DNA of 64,000 nucleotides from Opitutia bacterium (GTDB lineage Bacteria; Verrucomicrobiota; Verrucomicrobiia; Opitutales; Opitutaceae): NCBI GenBank assembly GCA_016217595.1, contig JACRHS010000004.1:1-64000 (forward strand), given 5' to 3'. Position numbers and translations under genes: made by a program. This document shows, piece by piece, positions 50,340 to 58,665 of the stretch. The notes beneath the pieces were generated by a model. It was not told the DNA's origin. It made no database searches and was given only the letters and a program-made list of their open reading frames with translations. Each line of letters starts with the position of its first letter. Position 1 is the first letter of the stretch.

Positions 50340-53300
50340 ATGGCCGGGCGTGCTACCCATTTCGTGCCGGTATTTCTCATGGCATTATTTTTTGTGTTTG
50401 GCGCGGTCGCCTCATTTGCCGTGGAAGCCCCTCGTCATCGCTACGCCATCGCCAGCGGCGACGCCGCCCACACGCTGAAGCGATTCGCGGACGAATCGGA
50501 CAGCCAGGTGATCTATCTCGTCGACGTTGTGCGCGGCGTCGCGACAAACGAAGTGAAGGGTGATTTTACCGCCAGCGAAGCGCTCGGTCACATGTTGCGA
50601 AATACTGCGCTGACCATGATCAAGGATCCCAAAACCGGCGCCCTGATGATCAACCGCACGCCGCCCAAAACGGGGGCCACATCGTCGCACACCGAACACA
50701 GCGTACCGGCGGGAAATCTCGCCGCGGACACTCACTCGGGGAATTTGCAGACCAAATCCGTGATCGTCGGCACTGTTAGCAATGCGGCCACGCGCGACAC
50801 GCTGGAGGGCGCGGTCATCGCCCTGCCCGCCCGCAATCTCAGCACGCTCACCGACAGTTCGGGCCGCTACGTTTTGGCCGATGTGCCCGCCGGCACGCAT
50901 GAACTGGTCGTCAGCTACATGGGCCTCGATCCCGTTCGCCAGACGATCGTCATCAGCTCCGGCCAACAGGTCACCCGCGATTTCTCACTCAGCGCATCCA
51001 TCTACACGCTGGAGGCGTTCAAGGTCACCGGCCAGCGCGAGGGCAACGCCGCCATGATCACCGAAAAGAAAAACGCGATCAACGTGAAGGACGTGATCGC
51101 CATGGATTCATTCGGCTATCTGCCCAACATGAGCGCCGGCGAAGTCGTCATGCGCCTCCCGGGCGTCGCAGGCAGCCCGACGGACGAGGGTCTGTTCTAC
51201 CGTTTCAACATCCGCGGCATGGACCCCTCGTTGAACAACGTCACGGTTGACGGCAGTTCGCTCACCACGCTCGGCGCCAACCGAGGCTTCGAGCTCCAAT
51301 CCATCACGGGCGCGATGTTCGAGGGCGTGGAGTTGATCAAGGGGCATCCTCCCGATCGGGGCGTCGACTCCCTCGGCGGCACGATCAATTTCAAAACCCG
51401 CTCCACCTTCAGCATGAAGGAAGACCGCCGCACCACCTACAATTTCAGCGTGCGCATGGCTCCGCCGTTCTTCGAACAGACGCCCTGGCGCTCGGCCCAC
51501 CGCTCGCACCCGATCCTCATCCTCACGCACCAACAGGTGTTCAGCGTCCCCGGCGGCGAGCGCAACCTCGGTGTTTCGCTCAATCTCTTCTATTCGGAAA
51601 ATGCCGTCGGTGGCTTCGAAACCATCTTCGAGCGCCTCGGCATCGCCAATGGTCCCGCACCGGTGTACAACTACCAAACCTGGGACAATCAAAATAACCG
51701 TAAGCAACAGAGCGTCGCGTTCCGCACCGATTACAAGCTCTCGCCGATCACCAAGTTTTCCCTCTCGATCACAGAGAATGACAACTTCGAGCGCATGCGC
51801 CGACGCGTGCGCGTGACCGCTGCCGCCTCCGGCAACAATAACACCCAGACGCCCAGCGCTTCCACCGGCATCGTTCCCGACGCCTACACCGACACCGTCA
51901 CCGTCGTGCGCGCCATGCCGAGCACCTCCGCTGGAGGCTCCAACACGAACAACATCGATGTGCAGATGGACGGCCCGCTCAACTACGCTCCTCGCATGGG
52001 CCGCGTCGACTTTTCCGGCGAACATCGCTTCTCGCGTCTCAATATCGAGTACACCGCCAGCATTGCCCGCACCACGCTCAATTCCGGCACCGGCCGCGGC
52101 GGCCAGCTCAACATGCGCCTCTTCGACCCGAGCGCGCAGGTCCCCGGCCGCGCCGTCTACTTCGGCGGCGCCGGCTGGATCCTCGACCAGTCGCAATCCA
52201 TCCTCCACCCGCGTTTCATCCAGAACGGCGGCCCCGACTTCACCAACCCCAACAACTACCTCCCGCGCGCCAACGACGGCCTCGTGTGGCAAAATAACGA
52301 ATACGACCAGTTGCAGAAACAATTCCGCTTCGACGTCCGCTACAAGCTGCCCGGCGCCGCGCCCACCGAATTCAAAACCGGCTTTCACTGGCGTTCACTC
52401 CAGATGGACCTCTTCGCCCGCGACCGCCACCGCTGGGTCCTCAAGGCTGCCGCCGCTTACGATCCCACGGTGCGCTTTGCTCCCGACGCCAGCTACGTGA
52501 GCTTCGACATGGTCAAGACCGGCCGCAAAATCCCCTTCTGGCAGGCTGAGGGCATCACCTCCGACGGCCGCCCCGCCAATCCCAATCTCTGGACCGAGGA
52601 CCGTTACTACAACGAAAGCCAAAAATTCATCAGCACCAATGGCGTCACCGAATGGGTGCCCGCCACCTACTTCATGGCCCAGGGCAAGCTCGGTCGCAAC
52701 GGCTGGCGCGGTCGCACCGGTTATCTCGCCGGCGTGCGTTTCGAGCAGGTCCGCACCGAAAGCTGGGGCTGGGTCCGCTCCCGCGTGCTGAGCACCACCG
52801 CCCAACAGGTCGCCGATCCCGTCACCGCCGCCAATCGCGACTACGGTGACAACCCCCGCAATCTCTCCAGCCATTACCGCCAGAACTTTCCCAGCGCGCA
52901 CCTCTACCACAACCTCACCTCCAATCTAAAAGCGCGCCTCAGCTGGTCCACCAGCTACGGCCGCCCCGCGCTCTCGACGCTCTATCCCGGCGAGTTCCCC
53001 GACGACTCCAACCGCATCCTCTCGATCAACAACGTCGCGCTCAAACCCCAGCAGGCCGCCAATTGGGATGCCACGCTCGAGTACTACTTCGAGCCCGTCG
53101 GCAGTCTCACCTTCAGTTGGTTCCACAAAGACATCAGCGACTACATCGTCGCCAATTTGAGCCGGGGCATCATCGGTGCCGGGCCCAACAACGGCTACAA
53201 CGGCCAGTACGAAGGCTACACCGAAAACACTACGATGAACGCCGGCACTGTTACCGTCCAGGGTTGGGAGCTCTCCTACAACCAGCAGCTCACTTTCCTG

Positions 53301-53774
53301 CCCGGCCTGCTCCGCGGTCTCTCGGCTTCATTCAACTATAGCTGGACCACCCAACACGGTCTGGGCAGCGCCGTCACCCCGGGTGGCGCTCCCGTCCTCG
53401 GCCGCCCGCCCACCCCTGATACGCCCGCCGTCTACTTCGGCCGCCGCGACATCGCCAATTTCATTCCCATGGCCGCCAACGCTTCCCTCAGCTGGCGCTA
53501 CCGCAAGTTCAACACCAGTCTGCTCTACAACATCACCGGCGAATACCCGACCTCCATCAGCCTCCTCACCCCGGCGCTCACGCAGTACCGCTATGCCATG
53601 AAAACTCTCAACGTCAGCGCCGGCTACCAATACCGCCCCGGCCTCGGCTTTACCGTCAACGCCGCCAACATCCTCAACGAACCTCAACGCTGGTACGTCG
53701 GTAACAAGGACCGCATGCGTCGCTCCATTTTCAACTTCGTGACCGTCACCATCGGCGTAAACGGCCGGTTCTAA
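50340..53774 (+). CDS. TonB-dependent transducer with STN domain, tandem copy 2
   Basis: This 1,144-residue FecA-type transducer has a signal peptide (THFVPVFLMALFFVFGAVASF). An STN domain at about 34-115 (RYAIASGDAAHTLKRFAD, then GDFTASEALGHMLRNTALTM) is followed by the regulatory-like domain, plug and barrel nearly identical to copy 1. STN domains of such receptors contact FecR-type anti-sigma factors, and a sigma/FecR pair lies directly downstream. A TTG at 50280 is in frame, but the ATG at 50340 gives a proper signal peptide. The 5' region overlaps a remnant of a sigma-factor gene. I infer that substrate binding here induces the locus. Confidence 0.93.
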   Translation: MAGRATHFVPVFLMALFFVFGAVASFAVEAPRHRYAIASGDAAHTLKRFADESDSQVIYLVDVVRGVATNEVKGDFTASEALGHMLRNTALTMIKDPKTGALMINRTPPKTGATSSHTEHSVPAGNLAADTHSGNLQTKSVIVGTVSNAATRDTLEGAVIALPARNLSTLTDSSGRYVLADVPAGTHELVVSYMGLDPVRQTIVISSGQQVTRDFSLSASIYTLEAFKVTGQREGNAAMITEKKNAINVKDVIAMDSFGYLPNMSAGEVVMRLPGVAGSPTDEGLFYRFNIRGMDPSLNNVTVDGSSLTTLGANRGFELQSITGAMFEGVELIKGHPPDRGVDSLGGTINFKTRSTFSMKEDRRTTYNFSVRMAPPFFEQTPWRSAHRSHPILILTHQQVFSVPGGERNLGVSLNLFYSENAVGGFETIFERLGIANGPAPVYNYQTWDNQNNRKQQSVAFRTDYKLSPITKFSLSITENDNFERMRRRVRVTAAASGNNNTQTPSASTGIVPDAYTDTVTVVRAMPSTSAGGSNTNNIDVQMDGPLNYAPRMGRVDFSGEHRFSRLNIEYTASIARTTLNSGTGRGGQLNMRLFDPSAQVPGRAVYFGGAGWILDQSQSILHPRFIQNGGPDFTNPNNYLPRANDGLVWQNNEYDQLQKQFRFDVRYKLPGAAPTEFKTGFHWRSLQMDLFARDRHRWVLKAAAAYDPTVRFAPDASYVSFDMVKTGRKIPFWQAEGITSDGRPANPNLWTEDRYYNESQKFISTNGVTEWVPATYFMAQGKLGRNGWRGRTGYLAGVRFEQVRTESWGWVRSRVLSTTAQQVADPVTAANRDYGDNPRNLSSHYRQNFPSAHLYHNLTSNLKARLSWSTSYGRPALSTLYPGEFPDDSNRILSINNVALKPQQAANWDATLEYYFEPVGSLTFSWFHKDISDYIVANLSRGIIGAGPNNGYNGQYEGYTENTTMNAGTVTVQGWELSYNQQLTFLPGLLRGLSASFNYSWTTQHGLGSAVTPGGAPVLGRPPTPDTPAVYFGRRDIANFIPMAANASLSWRYRKFNTSLLYNITGEYPTSISLLTPALTQYRYAMKTLNVSAGYQYRPGLGFTVNAANILNEPQRWYVGNKDRMRRSIFNFVTVTIGVNGRF

Positions 53775-53785
53775 GACCAAGGCCT

Positions 53786-53981
53786 ATTAAAGACGCAGGA
53801 TTTGTCGCTTTGGGTTATTGTGATCGGAAAAAAGTTACCGCGGGTGGTTTCAACCGGATATTCGCTCGACAATACCACGCGGGAATCGAACTTACTTTTG
53901 CTCCCCGAATCTCCGATGCCTCCGTCCGAACAAGCCCGCTGGTTTGCCGAGGAAGTGCAGCCGCACGAACCCGAACTGCGC
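53786..53981 (+). repeat. Sigma-factor upstream/5' segment, copy B (intact)
   Basis: This is the intact counterpart of copy A at 50044-50235. It runs from ATTAAAGACGCA just past the receptor stop, through the presumed promoter and untranslated leader, into the first codons of the sigma gene at 53916. No terminator is seen between the receptor and this segment. Confidence 0.75.
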
Positions 53982-54473
53982 GCCTATTTGCGAGCCCGGT
54001 TTCCCTCATTGAGCGATGTGGATGACATCATCCAGGAGAGCTACACGCGACTTTTGAAAGCGCAGGCCGAGGGCGGCGTGCGTTCCGCCAAAAGCTTCCT
54101 CTTCGTGACGGCGCGCAACGCCACACTCGATCTTTTCCGCCGCCGCCGCGGCCCTCCGGTATTTGCGATCGCCGACAACGCCGAGCTGGCACTGATCGAC
54201 GAGACCTTGGGATTGGCCGAAAAAGAAGAGCAAGCGTACCGCCTGGAAGTGCTCGAAGAAGCAGTGCGCGCACTGCCGGATCGCTGCCGGGAAGTGATCA
54301 TGCTGCGTTTTCTCGACGGACTCTCGTACAAGGAAATCGCCCTCCAGCTGGGCATCTCGCCCGAGACGGTGAAGGTTCACATGGTTAAAGGCATGCGCCG
54401 ATGCACCGAGTTTTTTACCGCGCGTGGACTGCTGCAGCCCCTGACCGCAGAGAAGACGGAGGTCTCCGCATGA
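53916..54473 (+). CDS. ECF-type sigma factor (FecI-like)
   Basis: This 185-residue sigma factor has region 2 at about 15-85 (FPSLSDVDDIIQESYTRLL, and the DNA-melting part FLFVTARNATLDLFRRRR). Region 4 is at about 120-175 (LPDRCREVIMLRFLDGLSYK, EIALQLGISPETVKVHMVKG). It has no extra domains. The ATG at 53916 is chosen because sequence upstream is non-conserved and belongs to the duplicated leader. The gene overlaps fecR by four bases (ATGA), the usual sigma/anti-sigma arrangement, and follows the STN-type receptor. It probably directs transcription of the receptor genes when released by FecR. Confidence 0.95.
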   Translation: MPPSEQARWFAEEVQPHEPELRAYLRARFPSLSDVDDIIQESYTRLLKAQAEGGVRSAKSFLFVTARNATLDLFRRRRGPPVFAIADNAELALIDETLGLAEKEEQAYRLEVLEEAVRALPDRCREVIMLRFLDGLSYKEIALQLGISPETVKVHMVKGMRRCTEFFTARGLLQPLTAEKTEVSA

Positions 54474-55543
54474 ACTCCCACTCTGACGACATGGAGCGCA
54501 TCGAAGACGCCGCGGCCGAGTGGCTGGTCGAACGGGCGGCGGGCCTGTCGGCGGCCCGCACACGGGAATTCGAACGCTGGCGCCAGCTCGATCCGCGTCA
54601 CGCCGAAGCGCTGGCCCGCGCGGAGCAAACATGGGCGCTTCTGGAAGAGATGCCTCAAATCCGCTCCGAATTGCAGCCCGTCGTGGAGTTTCCCATCGCC
54701 AAAAACACTGCGTCCGAAGCAAGAGCCCGGTCGCGTGGCACGCCCTGGATTCGTGTCGCGCTCGGTCTGGCGGCGGTCGTCGCCATCGCCGCGCTCGGCT
54801 GGTGGCAGTGGCCGGCCGCCAAACACTATTCGACCGCGTCCGGCGGCTATGAACGCGTTGTCCTCGCCGATGGCTCCGTGCTCGAGCTCAATTCCGACAC
54901 CGAGGTGCGCGTGAATTTTGCCCGGCATGAGCGTCGCCTGGAACTCATGCACGGCGAAGCGCATTTCTCGGTCGCCCACGACACAACGCGCCCATTTGTC
55001 GTCAACGCCCAGCACGTCTCCGTGCGGGCCGTGGGCACCGCCTTCAACGTTCGCCTGGCCACCGCCGTCGTCGAGGTGTTGGTGACCGAGGGCAAAGTAC
55101 AGCTGGGAAAAAATTCCGGCGCCGCGACGGCCGGCCCCCTGAATTCCGAGGCTCTCGGACTCCAGCAACCCAATGGCCGCCCCACGCTGCTCAACGCCAA
55201 CGAGCGCCTACTCATCCCGGCTCCCGGCGCCTCACAAGTTGAACCGAACGCCAAGCCCGTGGAAATCGAGCGCGTCTCTCCCGCGGTAATCCGCGCGGCG
55301 CTCGCCTGGCAGGAACGCAAGCTCGTCTTTGCCGACACGCCGCTGCGCGAAGTCGTGGCGCAATTTAATCTCCGCAACCGCCTGCAGATTGTCATTGCCG
55401 ACGCCGCGATTGCCGAGCGTCCGGTCGGCGGCACGTTCGCGGCCGACAACGCCGAAGGCTTCGTCCGTCTGCTCGCCGAAGGCGGCGCTATCGCAGTCGA
55501 GCGCCGGGGCGAGTTCGAAATCCTCCTTCACGCCGTGCGCTGA
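54470..55543 (+). CDS. FecR-type anti-sigma factor/signal transducer
   Basis: This 357-residue inner-membrane protein has a cytoplasmic DUF4880-like N-terminus (about 8-55, AAEWLVERAAGLSAARTREF). One transmembrane helix (about 85-108, WIRVALGLAAVVAIAALGWW) is followed by the FecR domain (RVVLADGSVLELNSDTEV, HGEAHFSV, RPFVVNAQHVSVRAVGTAFN). The C-terminal STN-like/DUF4974 part has LVFADTPLREVVAQFN and GGTFAADNAEGFVRLLAE. It holds the ECF sigma factor at the membrane until the STN-bearing receptor signals. It is translationally coupled to the sigma gene and converges on the nickel operon 28 bases away. Confidence 0.93.
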   Translation: MNSHSDDMERIEDAAAEWLVERAAGLSAARTREFERWRQLDPRHAEALARAEQTWALLEEMPQIRSELQPVVEFPIAKNTASEARARSRGTPWIRVALGLAAVVAIAALGWWQWPAAKHYSTASGGYERVVLADGSVLELNSDTEVRVNFARHERRLELMHGEAHFSVAHDTTRPFVVNAQHVSVRAVGTAFNVRLATAVVEVLVTEGKVQLGKNSGAATAGPLNSEALGLQQPNGRPTLLNANERLLIPAPGASQVEPNAKPVEIERVSPAVIRAALAWQERKLVFADTPLREVVAQFNLRNRLQIVIADAAIAERPVGGTFAADNAEGFVRLLAEGGAIAVERRGEFEILLHAVR

Positions 55544-55571
55544 CCCGCCGGCTTTGCCTTGGTGGCGCGCC

Positions 55572-56204
55572 TCACTTGCGCTCCGCCTCGATATAAACCT
55601 CGTCCTCGTTGTCGATCCACGCCGCCACTGCGAAACCGTGTCGCTCCAGCGCCGATGCCAACTCCTCCGCCGGCGGCAGCACATCGCCCGCCACCGGATC
55701 GAAGGCTCCATGAATAGCCGCCAGCGCCGCCCGGCCTTCCCAATGCACGATGTGCAATTTCCCCCCCGGCCGCAGCCAGCGGGCGAAGCGCGCGAACACC
55801 GCATCCAAATCCTCGAAATGCGGCAGCACCCGGAAACACACCACGCGGTCATACGACCCGGCATCCAGCTCCGCCGCCTCGCAACGCACCTGCGTCAAGC
55901 GCACATGCTCACTCCCGGCGACCGCCTGCCGGCATTTCGCCAGCATCGCTCCGCACGGATCGAAGGCCGTCACGCTCCCGCCCGGCGCCACCCAGCGCGC
56001 CAGCCATTCTGTCAGCGGCCCCGAGCCGCAGCCCGGCTCGATCACGTGTTGCCCGCGCAAGTCGCCCAGCCGCGCCTGCAACCGCGCCAGTTTGATCTCG
56101 TCGCCCGGCTGGAAACGCATCGCGTCGCCCACTTCGGCCAACCGGTCGAAAAATTCCGCCTTCGCCGGATCGCCTCCGATTTCTTTCGCGTGCCCGTCGT
56201 TCAT
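55572..56204 (-). CDS. Class I SAM-dependent methyltransferase at the end of the nickel operon
   Basis: This 210-residue methyltransferase has motif I VIEPGCGSGPLTEWLA, an acidic residue for the ribose (FDPCGAML), YDRVVCFRVLPHFED as motif IV and LRPGGKLHIVHW as motif V. The fold is the Methyltransf_11/25 type acting on a small molecule. Its ATG at 56204 overlaps the ABC permease stop (ATGA), making it the last gene of the nikR operon. Its substrate is unknown. The context suggests a role tied to nickel uptake, for example modifying a metal chelator, but that is inference. The frame stays open far upstream only as a shadow of the permease gene. Confidence 0.85.
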   Translation of the reverse strand: MNDGHAKEIGGDPAKAEFFDRLAEVGDAMRFQPGDEIKLARLQARLGDLRGQHVIEPGCGSGPLTEWLARWVAPGGSVTAFDPCGAMLAKCRQAVAGSEHVRLTQVRCEAAELDAGSYDRVVCFRVLPHFEDLDAVFARFARWLRPGGKLHIVHWEGRAALAAIHGAFDPVAGDVLPPAEELASALERHGFAVAAWIDNEDEVYIEAERK

Positions 56205-56998
56205 CGCAAATTCCCCCGCACGGCCCGCCCCGCCGCCGCCAGCGCGAAGACCGCGCTCGACACCAGCACGATGCTCGCGCCCGCGGGCCAGTCGCGCCAC
56301 AACGCCAGCCCCAGCCCGCCCGCCGCCGAACCCGCCGCCAGCATCGCGGCCAGCGCCAGCGCGCGGCTGAACCGGTCCGTCAATTGCCGCGCCGCCGCCG
56401 CCGGATTCACCAGCAGGCTGTACAGCATCAGCCCGCCCACAGCCTCCAGATTCACCGTGATCGCCAGACCGCACCACGCGATCAACGCATAGACGATCGC
56501 GCTCGCCGGCAACCCGCACGACCACGCCACCGCGCGGCTGAACAGCACCGCTTTGATTTCCTTTAAAAACACCGCCGCCAGCACCGCGCCAGAAAGCGTC
56601 ACCGCCGCCACCGCCGCCAGCCGCGGCCAGTCGAGCAACAGCAGATTGCCCCACAACAGCGACATCGCCGGCGAGCGCCCGCCGCCCGCCAGCCCGAGCC
56701 CGAGAAACGCCACGCCCAGACTCAGCGAAAACAAAATCCCGCTCAACGTCGCCGTCGGCACCCGCGCACGATCCGCCGCCGGTCCGAGCAGCCCCGCCGC
56801 GAGCAACGCCCCGCCAAACGCGCACACCGTCGGCGACACGCCCGCGAGATGCCCGAGCACCGCGCCCGCCAGCGCCGCGTGCGCCAGACACACCGCGAGA
56901 AACGGCAGATCGAGCGCCAGCAGAAAAAACCCCGCGATGCCACAGCCGGCGCCGCCCAGCACCGCGCCCAGCCACCACCGCAGCTCAAGCGTGTCCAT
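56201..56998 (-). CDS. Metal ABC transporter permease (ZnuB/TroC family)
   Basis: This 265-residue polytopic permease of the ABC-3 family has about eight hydrophobic segments. Recognisable stretches are CLAHAALAGAVLGHLAG (the SHAxLPG-type motif region), GILFSLSLGVAFLG and NLEAVGGLMLYSLLVNPAAAARQL. It forms the membrane channel with the ATPase encoded just upstream (14-base overlap). The ABC-3 family normally carries zinc or manganese. Here the gene sits in an operon headed by nikR, so nickel is the likely cargo. It is followed by a methyltransferase with a 4-base overlap. Confidence 0.92.
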   Translation of the reverse strand: MDTLELRWWLGAVLGGAGCGIAGFFLLALDLPFLAVCLAHAALAGAVLGHLAGVSPTVCAFGGALLAAGLLGPAADRARVPTATLSGILFSLSLGVAFLGLGLAGGGRSPAMSLLWGNLLLLDWPRLAAVAAVTLSGAVLAAVFLKEIKAVLFSRAVAWSCGLPASAIVYALIAWCGLAITVNLEAVGGLMLYSLLVNPAAAARQLTDRFSRALALAAMLAAGSAAGGLGLALWRDWPAGASIVLVSSAVFALAAAGRAVRGNLR

Positions 56999-57800
56999 CG
57001 CCGCCTCCTTCCCCCGTCGCCACCGCCGCGTACCGGCCGCCGCGCTCGAACACTTCCAACGGTTCGCCGAACAGCCGGCTGAGCGTCGCGCTCGTGAGCG
57101 TCGTTCGCGGCGCGCCTTCAGCCACGATTTTTCCGTCAGCCAGCAAAATCACGTGCGTGGTGTCCGGCGGTAGATGGCGCAACTCGTGCGTCACGATGAG
57201 CACGGTCGCGCGCGTCTCCCGCCACACTTCCGCGATCAACCGCGTGAGCGCGTCCTGCGCCGGCAGATCGAGATGCCCGGCCGGCTCGTCGAGCAGGATC
57301 AACTCCGGTTCCTGAGCAAATATTCGCGCGAGATGCGCCTTGCGCTGCTCGCCGCCCGAGAGCGCAGCAAACGATCGCTCGGCCAGCGCACTCAGTCCGA
57401 AACGTTCCAGCCACCGCGTGCAAATTGCCCGGTCGTCGGCGCTCAGCGATGCGCCGCGCCGCCCGTGGGCCACGCGGCCGATCTCGACAACTTCGCGCAC
57501 AGTGAGCGGCACCGCCGGCGCGTGATCGGCAAATTGCGGCATCACGCCGATCCGCCGCCGCCAGCGCGCCGCCGCGCGCCAGTCGAGTGCCTGCGCGTCT
57601 TCGCCCAACACGCGCACCGTGCCCGACGCCGGCCGCAATTCTCCGTTGGCGGCGCGCAACAACGTCGATTTTCCCGCGCCGTTGGGTCCGAGCACCGCCG
57701 CGAGACTGCCCGCCGGCAAGGTCAGCGAAACCGCGTCCAGCGCCGGTCGCCCGCCGTGTCGGCGGAGCGTCACGCGCTCGAATTGGACGGCTGGATTCAC
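56985..57800 (-). CDS. Metal ABC transporter ATP-binding protein (ZnuC-like)
   Basis: This 271-residue ABC ATPase has Walker A GPNGAGKST, Q-loop VMPQFADHAP, signature ALSGGEQRKAHLARI, Walker B LILLDEP and the H-loop VTHELRH. It resembles ZnuC/TroB ATPases. The start codon is GTG at 57800 and overlaps the stop of the binding-protein gene (GTGA), so it is coupled. It drives transport through the permease encoded next. Confidence 0.95.
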   Translation of the reverse strand: MNPAVQFERVTLRRHGGRPALDAVSLTLPAGSLAAVLGPNGAGKSTLLRAANGELRPASGTVRVLGEDAQALDWRAAARWRRRIGVMPQFADHAPAVPLTVREVVEIGRVAHGRRGASLSADDRAICTRWLERFGLSALAERSFAALSGGEQRKAHLARIFAQEPELILLDEPAGHLDLPAQDALTRLIAEVWRETRATVLIVTHELRHLPPDTTHVILLADGKIVAEGAPRTTLTSATLSRLFGEPLEVFERGGRYAAVATGEGGGDGHA

Positions 57801-58654
57801 CCCTGCTTTGTCTGCGGCACGCGCGCCGCGAGCAAGCCTTTCAAATTCGTCGCCACCAGTTCCCAGTACGCGCCGGCCGCCGCTTGCGCGGGGAAATTGC
57901 TCAACGTCACCGCCGGCACGCCGAGCTCGGCGGCGAGGAGTGCGGTGGTGCGCTGGCCGTTTTGCTCGTTGCCGACCACCAGGACCGCGCCGCGCCTGCG
58001 ACCGGCGGCGAGCGCCGCCTGCAATGCCGCTGGCGCCGGATCGTCGGCGGGCGGAAACGTCGCCACAACATCGAGTCCGAGCCAGCGGAGAAAATCCACC
58101 TGATAGAGCGCCGCCACCACGCGCAATCCTTTCAGCGGAGCCGCGGTGCGGCGCAGCTCAGTTTCCATGTTTTCCGCGCGCGCACGGACTGCGGCGAGAC
58201 GGGGCGGCACCACGCCGGCCAGCGTCGGCACGCGTTTCGTCAACTCGGAGGCGAGCGCGGCGCAAAACCGCGCGTAGTTCGAGGGCACGTTGAAAGAGCC
58301 GCCGAAACTCAACGCCGCCACGGCATCGGCCGGCACGCCCGCCGCCGCGAACCGCGCGTCGAGAAAGCCCTGCATCTCGTGGCGCACGACCAGCACCGCC
58401 GTGCGCACGCGGCGCACTTGATTCGGCTCCAGATCGAATTGCCCCGGACAGGTGCCCGCCGGCATGAGCGTCTCGACCGTCACGGCGTCGCCTGCCAGAT
58501 CGCCCACCGCGGCCGCGCCCATCGAGGTTGTGCACACGACCACCGGCCGCTCAGCGGCCGTCAGCGGAACCTGACCAAGCGCAAAAAACAAAAACGCCGC
58601 GCAGTAGAAAAACCAACCATGGGGTGATCGTGATGTTTTCATCGGCTTCTTCAT
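57797..58654 (-). CDS. TroA/ZnuA-like metal-binding protein lacking the usual His ligands
   Basis: This 285-residue exported protein has a signal peptide (FFYCAAFLFFALGQVPLTAAE) and a cluster A-I/TroA-like layout: VVVCTTSMGAAAVGDLAG, ETLMPAGTCPGQFDLEP, the helix backbone at about 140-165 and VTLSNFP. Where ZnuA-type proteins have dpHtyep, PHvW and the third His, this one reads PGQFDLEP, VPSNY and ALYQVDF. None of the normal His ligands is seen. It therefore either binds nickel differently or binds a nickel chelate. The ATG at 58654 is chosen; a GTG at 58672 also fits. It follows the TonB receptor gene and is coupled to the ATPase gene. Confidence 0.82.
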   Translation of the reverse strand: MKKPMKTSRSPHGWFFYCAAFLFFALGQVPLTAAERPVVVCTTSMGAAAVGDLAGDAVTVETLMPAGTCPGQFDLEPNQVRRVRTAVLVVRHEMQGFLDARFAAAGVPADAVAALSFGGSFNVPSNYARFCAALASELTKRVPTLAGVVPPRLAAVRARAENMETELRRTAAPLKGLRVVAALYQVDFLRWLGLDVVATFPPADDPAPAALQAALAAGRRRGAVLVVGNEQNGQRTTALLAAELGVPAVTLSNFPAQAAAGAYWELVATNLKGLLAARVPQTKQG

Positions 58655-58665
58655 CGTGGCGCACT

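Noticed and set aside
51108..52388. 426-codon minus-strand ORF inside receptor copy 2
   Set aside because: It is antisense to strongly conserved receptor sequence and has a low-complexity translation; the equivalent frame in copy 1 is interrupted.
46694..53774. Possibility that the two receptor genes are an assembly duplicate
   Set aside because: They differ at many positions, have different N-termini and different flanks, so they are real diverged copies.
55572..56978. Long 468-codon version of the methyltransferase
   Set aside because: The first 258 codons are an alternative frame of the ABC permease. The conserved methyltransferase begins at the ATG at 56204, with an ATGA overlap.
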